DNA from: Terrimicrobium sacchariphilum
GTDB lineage: Bacteria; Verrucomicrobiota; Verrucomicrobiia; Chthoniobacterales; Terrimicrobiaceae
Direction of reading: 5' to 3'
Assembly (NCBI RefSeq): GCF_001613545.1
Contig: NZ_BDCO01000002.1
Location: 496,001-560,000, forward strand
DNA: 64,000 nucleotides
In this document: piece by piece, positions 57,371 through 64,000 of the stretch
How the letters are laid out: each line of letters starts with the position of its first letter
Position numbering within the stretch: the first letter of the stretch is position 1
The notes under the pieces: generated by a model
Seen by the model: only the letters and a program-made list of their open reading frames with translations
Told to the model about the DNA's origin: nothing
Database searches by the model: none
Translations under genes and position numbers: made by a program

Positions 57371-57396
57371 AAGGCATCCACCGGAGTGGATGCCTT
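57371..57396. terminator. Bidirectional hairpin terminator
   Basis: An 11-bp perfect stem (AAGGCATCCAC / GTGGATGCCTT) with a tetraloop CGGA, lying between the convergent Na/Pi and apt genes. The plus side has a short T-rich tail (CCTTCCTG), while the minus side leads into TTTTCTGTTT, so it serves mainly the minus strand. Confidence 0.8.
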
Positions 57397-57429
57397 CCTG
57401 CTTTGTGTGATTGTGCGGGAGTGTGTGTA

Positions 57430-57951
57430 CTAGAAAACCACGAGGGACTTGACCGTGTGAGGGGCAAGGACTTCGCGGCCTTTCAGGAATCCCAGCTCGA
57501 TGAGGAACTGGGCTTGGACGACGTTGCCGCCGGCCTGCTCGACGAGTTTTGCCGCGGCTGCGGCGGTGCCTCCTGTGGCCAGGAGATCGTCGATGAGGGC
57601 GACGCGTTCGCCCGGGCGAAAGGCATCGAGATGAACTTCGATGGCGGCTTCCGCGTACTCGAGTTTGTAGGACAGACTGGCGGTCTTCCAAGGCAGCTTG
57701 CCCTTCTTGCGAATGGGGACGAAGCCGAGGCCGAGCCGGTCTGCGACGGTGGCGCCGAAGAGGAATCCCCGCGCATCGATGCCGGCGATCTTCTCGATTC
57801 CCTGTCCCTCGCAGTCGGCCACGAAGCGGTCGATGGCAAGGCGCAAGAGGCGGCCGTCGGCAAGGATCGGAGTGATGTCCTTGAAGACGATGCCCGGTTG
57901 CGGGAAATCCTGAATGTCGCGGACGGCCGCGCGAAGTTCGTCAACAGCCAT
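57430..57951 (-). CDS. apt: Adenine phosphoribosyltransferase
   Basis: Salvages adenine to AMP with PRPP. The 173-residue protein has the family N-terminus VRDIQDFPQPGIVFKDITP, GIDARGFLFGATVADRLG, and the PRPP-binding loop VALIDDLLATGGTA (type-1 PRTase signature). It could use the adenine released by the MTA/SAH nucleosidase encoded at 7.8 kb. The ATG at 57951 is preferred over the GTG at 57963. It lies 4 bp downstream of pfk. Confidence 0.95.
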   Translation of the reverse strand: MAVDELRAAVRDIQDFPQPGIVFKDITPILADGRLLRLAIDRFVADCEGQGIEKIAGIDARGFLFGATVADRLGLGFVPIRKKGKLPWKTASLSYKLEYAEAAIEVHLDAFRPGERVALIDDLLATGGTAAAAAKLVEQAGGNVVQAQFLIELGFLKGREVLAPHTVKSLVVF

Positions 57952-57955
57952 GGGA

Positions 57956-59032
57956 CTAGTCACCGAAGGAAATGCCCACGGCGCGAGCGGCCGAGACGAG
58001 CTGGCTGTCCTCGGTCACGCGGCGCAGCTTGTGCACGGCATGCGAGATCGGCACGTCGAGAGTGAGGTAATTCTGGTAGCTCACCATGGTGCCAAACTTC
58101 TTTTCCTCGATGAGCTGCACGGCCTTCACGCCGAAGCGGGTGCCGAGGATGCGGTCGAGGGTGGTGGGAGCGCCGCCGCGCTGGAGGTGGCCCAGGATGC
58201 AGGTGCGCACTTCCTTGTCGGTGCGGTCTGCGATTTCCTTGCCGACGATGTCGCCGACGCCGCCGAGGCGGTGTTCCCCGCTGGCCACGGCGTGACGGAG
58301 GGGCTTGCCATCCGGAGCCGCGCCTTCGGCCACGACGATCATCGTGCTCTTGGCGCCTTCCTTTTCGCGACGCAGGACTTCCTCCGCCACTTTCTCAACG
58401 GAGAAGGGGATCTCGGGGATGAGGATGACATCCGCACCACCGGCGAGGCCGCCGTGAAGGGCGATCCAGCCCGCGTTGCGGCCCATGACTTCCAGGACCA
58501 TGACGCGCTTGTGACTGGTGGCCGTGGTGTGCAGGCGGTCGAGCGCGTCGGCCACGCAGGCCACCGCGGAGTCGAAGCCAAAGGTCATGGCCGTGGCCTC
58601 CAGGTCGTTGTCGATCGTCTTGGGGACGCCGATGACCGGGATGCCATTCTCAAACAGCTGGAGAGCGGTCGAGAGCGAGCCGTCGCCGCCGATACACACG
58701 AGGGCGGTGAGGCCGAGGTTGTGAAAGGTCTGCTTGGCCTGGTCGATGATATCCTGCGGGATGGCGGCCTTGTCACCGGCGCCGACCTTGGCGACGAAGT
58801 GGCCGCGGTTGGTCGTTCCGAGGATCGTGCCACCGAGGTGCATGATTCCCGAGGTATTGCGACGGTCCAGCGTGAAATAGTCGCCGGGAGGGAGGAGCCC
58901 CTCGTATCCGTCACGGAATCCAATTACTTCCCAGTCCAATTTGTCCGCCGCCCGGCAGACTCCTCGGATCACTGCATTAAGACCGGGGCAATCCCCGCCA
59001 CTGGTCAGAACACCTATTCTTGTTTTCGGCAT
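57956..59032 (-). CDS. 6-phosphofructokinase, phosphoryl donor unclear
   Basis: Phosphofructokinase of the PfkA superfamily, 358 aa. RIGVLTSGGDCPGLNAVIRG is the nucleotide loop. The residues that decide between ATP and PPi give a mixed picture: GGDGS at 115-119 has Gly in the ATP-type position, whereas PKTIDND at 137-143 has Lys, as in PPi-dependent enzymes. MGRNAGW and PEIPFS are normal. It could therefore be ATP- or PPi-dependent. It sits between the peptidase and apt genes on the minus strand with very short gaps (5 and 4 bp), so the three are one operon. Starts at ATG 59032. Confidence 0.92.
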   Translation of the reverse strand: MPKTRIGVLTSGGDCPGLNAVIRGVCRAADKLDWEVIGFRDGYEGLLPPGDYFTLDRRNTSGIMHLGGTILGTTNRGHFVAKVGAGDKAAIPQDIIDQAKQTFHNLGLTALVCIGGDGSLSTALQLFENGIPVIGVPKTIDNDLEATAMTFGFDSAVACVADALDRLHTTATSHKRVMVLEVMGRNAGWIALHGGLAGGADVILIPEIPFSVEKVAEEVLRREKEGAKSTMIVVAEGAAPDGKPLRHAVASGEHRLGGVGDIVGKEIADRTDKEVRTCILGHLQRGGAPTTLDRILGTRFGVKAVQLIEEKKFGTMVSYQNYLTLDVPISHAVHKLRRVTEDSQLVSAARAVGISFGD

Positions 59033-59037
59033 ATTGT

Positions 59038-59958
59038 CTAAAGTGTCTGGGAGCTTTTGATCTTGCGGCCTTGCGCGGCCCACTGGTCGTAGGCGGCCCA
59101 GCCTTGCTTGATCAGGGCCAATCCTTCTCCGAAGCGATTGGTGGAGCCCAGAAGCACGACGATGATTCGGCGGGGGGTAACTTGAACGGTGTTTCCTTCG
59201 CGCTGCACCTCGGGGCGGCGTTCGGAGGAGAGGATGAGGCATTCGCCGGCCTTGGAGGTACGACCGGTTTTCACACCGTCGATATTCTCCTGGCCGAGGA
59301 GCTCGTTGGTGTTGCGGAGTTCAAAGGGATTATCGACACCGGCGCGGAAGACGTGGACGACCCGGCTCTCCTGCGAAACATAGAAGGGAAAGTCGGCCTC
59401 GCTGTAGGCATAGCGGGTGAGGCGGGCGATGTCGGCCGCGGTCGAGAAGGGGAGCGACTCGCTGTTGCTATCCAGCCCGCTCGGGTTGAGGAAGCGGGTG
59501 TGGTTCATCCCCAGCGTGCGGGCGAGGGCGTTCATGTGAGAGACAAAGTTGTCGATCGGCAGCAGGCCCTGGGTATTGGGGAGGCGGGAGCCGACATGCT
59601 CGGCCAGCACGGTGGCGGCGACGTTGTCGGAGGCCATGAGGGCGCAGTAAAGGAGGTCGCGCAGGCTAAGCTGGTCGCCCTCCTGGAGGCCCACCGGGTT
59701 GACTCCGCCGGAGGAAAGTGCACGGGCCGAGACGGTGGCCATCTGGGTGAGGTCGGCCTTGTTCAACTGCGCCCAGTCGAGCACGAGCATTCCGGTGGCC
59801 ACCTTGGTGAGGCTGGCGACCTGACGTTTTTCGTCACGGTTATCCCCAGCCAGGATGCGGCCGGTCTGGTTGTCGACAATGATATAGCTCTGCGCGGCGA
59901 ACAGCGAGCCGACGGAAAGCAGCAAGGCGCACAGCGGAGCGAGGCGCAGAATCTTCAT
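59038..59958 (-). CDS. D-alanyl-D-alanine carboxypeptidase (PBP5/PBP7-like)
   Basis: A 306-residue periplasmic serine peptidase that trims peptidoglycan stems. Signal peptide at residues 1-22 (LRLAPLCALLLSVGSLFAA). The three penicillin-binding motifs are all present: S49-L-T-K52, S110-D-N112 and K230-T-G232. It lacks the C-terminal beta domain and amphipathic anchor of PBP5, so it resembles PbpG/PBP7-like endopeptidases. ATG 59958 is chosen over a TTG at 59964. It is the first gene of the unit with pfk and apt. Confidence 0.9.
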   Translation of the reverse strand: MKILRLAPLCALLLSVGSLFAAQSYIIVDNQTGRILAGDNRDEKRQVASLTKVATGMLVLDWAQLNKADLTQMATVSARALSSGGVNPVGLQEGDQLSLRDLLYCALMASDNVAATVLAEHVGSRLPNTQGLLPIDNFVSHMNALARTLGMNHTRFLNPSGLDSNSESLPFSTAADIARLTRYAYSEADFPFYVSQESRVVHVFRAGVDNPFELRNTNELLGQENIDGVKTGRTSKAGECLILSSERRPEVQREGNTVQVTPRRIIVVLLGSTNRFGEGLALIKQGWAAYDQWAAQGRKIKSSQTL

Positions 59959-60100
59959 AAGCAAATATCCCGAGCAGCCTATCGTCCAACCTCAAGAGTT
60001 CAATGCCATTTCTCCTTGGACCGGGTGGGAAACAGCTTCCTGGCCCTCCGCCGTTGATAATCTCACGGAATTTCCTACCATTTGGTAAAAGTCACGGAAC

Positions 60101-60631
60101 ATGCCCATATATGAATTCTACTCTCCGGATACGAATCGCATATACAGCTTTCTGGCCCGCAGCCTGAGCCTGCGGGACGCCATCCCGCGCTGCCCGGATA
60201 ATCCCGGTGCGCGCATGGAGCGGATGGTCTCCCAGTTTGCCGTGACGGGAAGGGCGAAGGAACAGTCGACCGAACCCGGCCCCGAGATGATGGATGCCGG
60301 GATGGAGCAGGTGCTGGCCCGGATGGAGCGCGAGATGTCGACGCTCAATCCCGACAATCCCGATCCGCGCCAGCTCGGGCGCATGATGCGGCAAATGGCC
60401 GAGGCGACCGGGCAGAAAGTGCCCGAGGGCATGCGGGAAATGATCATGCGACTGGAGCGCGGTGAGGACCCCGAGAAGCTCGAGCAGGAGTATGGGGACA
60501 ACCTGGAGGATTTTGCCGAGGGCGAGGAGGGAGCGATGGGAGTGGAAAAAACGCTCGCCCGTATCCGCCGGGGGCTGCCCTCCCGCGATCCGCAGCTGTA
60601 CGAGATGCGGGATTACCTTCCCGAGGCCTGA
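60101..60631 (+). CDS. FmdB-like protein lacking the zinc cysteines
   Basis: A 176-residue protein beginning MPIYEFYSPDTNRIYSFLAR, the start of FmdB-type regulatory zinc-ribbon proteins (normally MPIYEY..C..CG). Here the two C-x2-C knuckles are absent: a single Cys (PRCPDNPG) is left. The rest is a charged, Met-rich helical segment (GRMMRQMAEATGQKVPEGMREM, EEGAMGVEKTL). The metal-binding role is therefore probably lost. Function unknown. It lies 7 bp from the convergent exonuclease-ligase gene. Confidence 0.7.
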   Translation: MPIYEFYSPDTNRIYSFLARSLSLRDAIPRCPDNPGARMERMVSQFAVTGRAKEQSTEPGPEMMDAGMEQVLARMEREMSTLNPDNPDPRQLGRMMRQMAEATGQKVPEGMREMIMRLERGEDPEKLEQEYGDNLEDFAEGEEGAMGVEKTLARIRRGLPSRDPQLYEMRDYLPEA

Positions 60632-60637
60632 GCGGCG

Positions 60638-63295
60638 TTACGCGGGCAACCCGGCCAGGCGTCGGGCGGCGGCGAGGGTGTCGATATCTGCCACGGTCTT
60701 GTCGGGGCGAAGGCGCTTGATGCGGGGAAACCGCAGGGCGAGGCCGCTGGCGTGGCGGTCGCTCGGCTGGATGGCATCGAAAGCGACCTCGATGACGATG
60801 CGGGGATCGACCTCCAGGCGGTTGCCGGTACGGGAAACCATCTGGGTGAGAAAGACCTCGGTGAGCTCCTCGATCTCGGTATCGGTAAGGCCGGAGTAGG
60901 CCTTGCCGATGGGCAGGAGACGGCCGGACGCCTCGTCACGCACGGCAAAGGTGTAGTCGCTCAGGACATTGCTGCGCCGCCCGTGGCCGTACTCGACGGC
61001 GACGACGATGACGTCGAGGGTGGCAAATTCCTTTTTGAGCTTCAGCCAGGAGAGGCCGCGCCGGCCGGGTGAGTAAATGCTCGTGGGGTCCTTGGCCATG
61101 AGGCCTTCATTGCCTCGGGCGCGGGCGGCGCGGAAGGTCTCCTCGATCTCGTCGGCGGAGCGTGCGGTATGCACCTCCGCGGCCAGGATGCCATCGGTGA
61201 GCGGGAGGCGCTGGAGCAGGCTGCGCCGCTCGGTGAGCGGTTTTTTCAAAAGCGACCGACCGTCGAGCTGAAGCAGGTCAAAGATCATGTAGGCGACGGG
61301 AATCTCGCCGCCGAGGAAGAGATCGGCCTCGCGGCGGCCGAGGCGCTTCTGGAGTTCGAAGAAACTGAGTGGCGTGCCGTTTTCCCAGGCGAGGATCTCA
61401 CCGTCGAAGACAGCCTCGCGGCGTAGTCGGGCGGCGGCTGTGGCGACCTCGGGAAAGGTGTCGGTGATGCGCTTGAGGTCGCGGGTGTAAATCTCGACAC
61501 GCTCGGGGGTGACGTGGATCTGCGCGCGGATGCCATCGAGCTTGTCCTCCAGCCAGACGCGTCCGCTGCCGCCGAGGCGGTCCCAGATGGCGACGGCATC
61601 CGGCTCGGGGCTGGCGAGCATGCATTTGATGGGCTGGAAGATCGTCAGCTCCGCCTGCTCGAGCCGTTTCTCGCTGGCGAGGGTGGCGGCGCGGCCGATG
61701 TCGCCGAGCAGCATGGCGGCCTCGCGCACATCGGTGGCATCGACCTCAAAGGCCGTGGCGACCGCTTCCTCAACCAGCCCTTCCTTGAGCCCGATGCGGA
61801 GGTCGCCGGTGAGGATGCGCACCAGATAGCCTCCCATGATGGGCGGCATGCGCCGAAAGGCCTCGGTGAGGATTTCTGTCTTGGCGATCGGTCCGCGGGC
61901 GGCGCGCAGGTCGACGAGCAGGCTGTGGATTTCGCCTATGGCGAGATTTCCCTCGCCGGGGTGATGGGCCAGGGCCTCGGTGGCGGTGAGCCCGGCATCA
62001 TTGTGGCGGCGCGAGATGGTGCGCAGCTCCGCCATGGAGAGCCGGCTGGCGGCGCCGAGAGCCCGGTGAATGATCGACCAGCCGACGTTGATCGCCTTTT
62101 CCTCATGCGGCGGGAAGGCTCGCCCGGTCAGCCACGTCGCGGCGTGGGGGAGTTCCTCCGCAGGCAGGGCGCGGAGGTAGGTGGCGAGGAAGCGTACCTT
62201 GCGGAGCTTGCCCGTGGACTGGCGGATTCTTTCGCAGACGGAGCAAAAGCGCTCGAAGCCATGCGCCGGGCGGTCGCGCAAGGGGACGGCCTCGGGAGTC
62301 TTGCTCCGCCGGGATTCCACGATGGAGAACTCCAGCTGGTTCGCCCCGGTGAGCGCCCAGGCATCGATGCCACGGGCGCGGAGGTCGCGGGCAAACTCCT
62401 GTGCAAAGCCATGCAGCGTGAGCACGCGGCGGGGCTGGACGGTTTCCACGAGCTGCACCAGGTCGTCGTACCCCGCGTGGTCGGAAAGCGGAAAGGCTGC
62501 ATCGACCTGGAGGCGGTAGCGTGCGGCGGGATCGAGAGCCCAGCCCGTGAGCACAGCCACGCGGCGTTTCTTGATGCGCGTGAGCAGGCGCGAGCCATTC
62601 GCGCTCGGCGGGCAGATCAGGACATGGCCGGAGAGTTTCTCCGGGTCATACTTTTCGTAGGCAGGAAAGGTGACGCCAAACTCCTCGTAAACCTGCGCGA
62701 CGGTATAGACTGAGCCGTGCAGCATGATGGGCAGCCCGGCGCTGTGCAGGACGGAGAGGATCTCCTGGGCCTTGCCGAGGGCGTAACCCAGCAGGACGGG
62801 CGTCTCGCCATCCTCGAGCGTTTCGGTGCAGAACTTCAGCACGTCGGCGATGACTGCCTCGGCGGGCGGAAAGACGTAATGCGGGAGGCCGTAGGTGGTC
62901 TCCATCACGAGGGTATCGGCCCGCGGGGCTTGGAAGACCTCCGAGGAAAGGCCCTTGCGGAGCTTGAAATCTCCCGTGTAGAGCAGGGAGCCCTGGCCAT
63001 CCTCGTAGAGAAGCTGGGCCGAGCCGAGTACGTGACCGGCGGGGAAGAGCGTTCCCGCCCAGGAGCCGAAGGCGCGACGTTCGCCGAAGGGCAGGATATC
63101 CAGTTGCCCGATGTCGCCGCCCATGCGGGCCTGCATCAGGCGGGCGGTGGGGGCGGTGCAGATGAGGTGACGGTGCCGGCCGGTATGGTCGCTGTGAGCG
63201 TGGGAAACAAAGGCGCGATCGCAGGGAATCCAGGGATCGAGCCACAGATCGGCATCAGGCAGATGCAGCCCTTTGCGATATTCGATGGCGACCAT
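60638..63295 (-). CDS. Fused MBL/beta-CASP exonuclease and ATP-dependent DNA ligase
   Basis: An 885-residue fusion. Residues 1 to about 335 form a metallo-beta-lactamase/beta-CASP nuclease (SNM1/Exo type) with HAHSDHTG at 32-39 (H-x-H-x-D-H), PAGHVLGSAQ, YTGDF and DHAGYDD. Residues about 345-885 form an ATP-dependent DNA ligase: an N-terminal DNA-binding domain, motif I EDKLDGIR with nucleophile Lys585, FDGEILAWE (motif III), EGLMAKDP (IV) and SWLKLKK (V), and an OB domain ending IKRLRPDKTV. Homologues in Pseudomonas are separate neighbouring genes (exo, lig) beside lhr and a phosphoesterase gene; none of those is adjacent here. It is probably a DNA repair enzyme. It lies 22 bp after lgt. Confidence 0.93.
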   Translation of the reverse strand: MVAIEYRKGLHLPDADLWLDPWIPCDRAFVSHAHSDHTGRHRHLICTAPTARLMQARMGGDIGQLDILPFGERRAFGSWAGTLFPAGHVLGSAQLLYEDGQGSLLYTGDFKLRKGLSSEVFQAPRADTLVMETTYGLPHYVFPPAEAVIADVLKFCTETLEDGETPVLLGYALGKAQEILSVLHSAGLPIMLHGSVYTVAQVYEEFGVTFPAYEKYDPEKLSGHVLICPPSANGSRLLTRIKKRRVAVLTGWALDPAARYRLQVDAAFPLSDHAGYDDLVQLVETVQPRRVLTLHGFAQEFARDLRARGIDAWALTGANQLEFSIVESRRSKTPEAVPLRDRPAHGFERFCSVCERIRQSTGKLRKVRFLATYLRALPAEELPHAATWLTGRAFPPHEEKAINVGWSIIHRALGAASRLSMAELRTISRRHNDAGLTATEALAHHPGEGNLAIGEIHSLLVDLRAARGPIAKTEILTEAFRRMPPIMGGYLVRILTGDLRIGLKEGLVEEAVATAFEVDATDVREAAMLLGDIGRAATLASEKRLEQAELTIFQPIKCMLASPEPDAVAIWDRLGGSGRVWLEDKLDGIRAQIHVTPERVEIYTRDLKRITDTFPEVATAAARLRREAVFDGEILAWENGTPLSFFELQKRLGRREADLFLGGEIPVAYMIFDLLQLDGRSLLKKPLTERRSLLQRLPLTDGILAAEVHTARSADEIEETFRAARARGNEGLMAKDPTSIYSPGRRGLSWLKLKKEFATLDVIVVAVEYGHGRRSNVLSDYTFAVRDEASGRLLPIGKAYSGLTDTEIEELTEVFLTQMVSRTGNRLEVDPRIVIEVAFDAIQPSDRHASGLALRFPRIKRLRPDKTVADIDTLAAARRLAGLPA

Positions 63296-63317
63296 GGATA
63301 AGAGAGCGGAGGTCTTT

Positions 63318-64000
63318 TTAACTCCGGCCCCGAGGATAGGACGGCTTGATCATCGCCGCCACCAGAAAGCCCACCCCTATAAGGATCAGGAAGATCGAGA
63401 GAAACTGCCCGCGAGTGAGGGAGCCGGTGAGCGGGGCGTCGGGCTCGCGGAAAAATTCCGCGACACTGCGCAGCAGCGCGTAACCGAAGAAAAAAATCGC
63501 CGTCAGCACGCCGTTGGGCATGCGGACTCTCGTGCGCAGCAGCCAGAGCACGGTGAAGAGCAGGGCGCCCTCGAGGAAAGCCTCGTAGAACTGGGATGGA
63601 TGCCGGGGCGACAGGATGCCAGCGAGGGCCGCGCGGAGCGGTTCGGAGTCGCGCGATGCCTCGATGATGGCGTCGACGGAGTTCCACGCCGGATTGATCG
63701 ATGTGCTCTCCTGCAGGGCGAGGGAGACGGTTTCCTGCGGAGCGGTATAGAGTTCCTTGGGGAACTGGACGGCCCAGGGAACATTGGTGACGCGGCCGTA
63801 GAGTTCGCCATTGATGAAGTTGGCCAGGCGCCCCAGGAGCAGCCCGAGCGGCGCGGCAACGACGACGTTGTCCCCGATATTGCGCCAGGAAATCCTGGCA
63901 TGCCGCGAGTACCACCAGGTGTACAGCGTGAGGCCGATGATGCCGCCATGGGCCGACATGCCGCCATCCCAGACCCGGACGATGGAGATGGGGTCGTGGA
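63318..64000 (-). CDS. lgt: Prolipoprotein diacylglyceryl transferase, C-terminal part
   Basis: Inner-membrane enzyme that lipidates the Cys of prolipoproteins. The gene runs off the window end, so its 5' part is missing; about 226 residues are visible. The open frame covers the active-site region VWDGGMSAHGGIIG (with the conserved His), and the signature GRLANFINGELYGR, with the essential Asn, Glu and Arg. PRHPSQFYEAFLEG and several helices follow to the C-terminus at PRGRS. A central insertion before PRHPSQFYEA seems longer than in E. coli Lgt. The exonuclease-ligase gene follows after 22 bp, so the two may be cotranscribed. Confidence 0.94.
   Translation of the reverse strand, partial: HDPISIVRVWDGGMSAHGGIIGLTLYTWWYSRHARISWRNIGDNVVVAAPLGLLLGRLANFINGELYGRVTNVPWAVQFPKELYTAPQETVSLALQESTSINPAWNSVDAIIEASRDSEPLRAALAGILSPRHPSQFYEAFLEGALLFTVLWLLRTRVRMPNGVLTAIFFFGYALLRSVAEFFREPDAPLTGSLTRGQFLSIFLILIGVGFLVAAMIKPSYPRGRS

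Overview
The window reads as one continuous stretch of a GC-rich (roughly 60-65 percent) Gram-negative bacterial chromosome with dense, often ATGA-overlapping genes. The gene set points to Verrucomicrobiota, perhaps a Terrimicrobium or Chthoniobacter relative. The signs are a PEP-CTERM protein, a SufBCD operon with its own Fur-type regulator, a GH57 branching enzyme, an HldD heptose epimerase, an archaeal-type ProS, polyphosphate glucokinase, DUF4139 and DUF4126 proteins, and a class I ribonucleotide reductase resembling that of the related Chlamydiae. This placement is inference from gene content only. I saw no rRNA, tRNA, CRISPR array, transposase or prophage.

Layout. 1-5.2 kb: APS kinase (cut by the window edge), a U32 peptidase-family protein, an auxin-efflux-type carrier, a long perfect inverted repeat, and farnesyl diphosphate synthase. 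5.2-11.6 kb: purN, a UvrD/PcrA helicase, an MTA/SAH nucleosidase, two small proteins, an aldehyde dehydrogenase and ppgK. 11.7-17 kb: a large cyclase/STAND ATPase/TPR signalling protein coupled to a thioredoxin-like ferredoxin, an orphan PotA-type ATPase, and a strongly initiated outer-membrane barrel protein with a clear terminator. 17-24.4 kb: DUF4126 and VWA membrane proteins, then epimerase, M20 peptidase and proS. 24.4-30.6 kb: a tandem pair of secreted DUF4139 paralogues, a secreted propeller-like protein and two small proteins. 30.6-34.6 kb (minus strand): fur-sufC-sufB-sufD. 34.6-41 kb: a PEP-CTERM protein, an SDR, a membrane protein, then a tight four-gene unit that looks like serine palmitoyltransferase, bacterial ceramide synthase, ceramide reductase and an L,D-transpeptidase.

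41-50.3 kb: an M42 aminopeptidase, a promoter region with two NrdR-box-like palindromes, nrdB-nrdA, then ribBA-ribH-nusB-ftsY. 50.3-54 kb (minus): two secreted proteins and a GH57 enzyme. 54-57.4 kb: a TPR protein, hldD and a Na/Pi cotransporter. 57.4-60 kb (minus): a D-Ala-D-Ala peptidase, pfk and apt. The end holds an FmdB-like protein, a fusion of an MBL exonuclease with an ATP-dependent DNA ligase, and the 3' part of lgt.

The most interesting parts are (1) the compact sphingolipid-type gene cluster at 36.8-40.2 kb; (2) the ribonucleotide reductase whose NrdB has Leu instead of the radical tyrosine, next to a textbook-spaced NrdR box pair; (3) the single-polypeptide exonuclease-ligase; and (4) the Fur-headed suf operon with a candidate operator. 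Most other genes are ordinary housekeeping.
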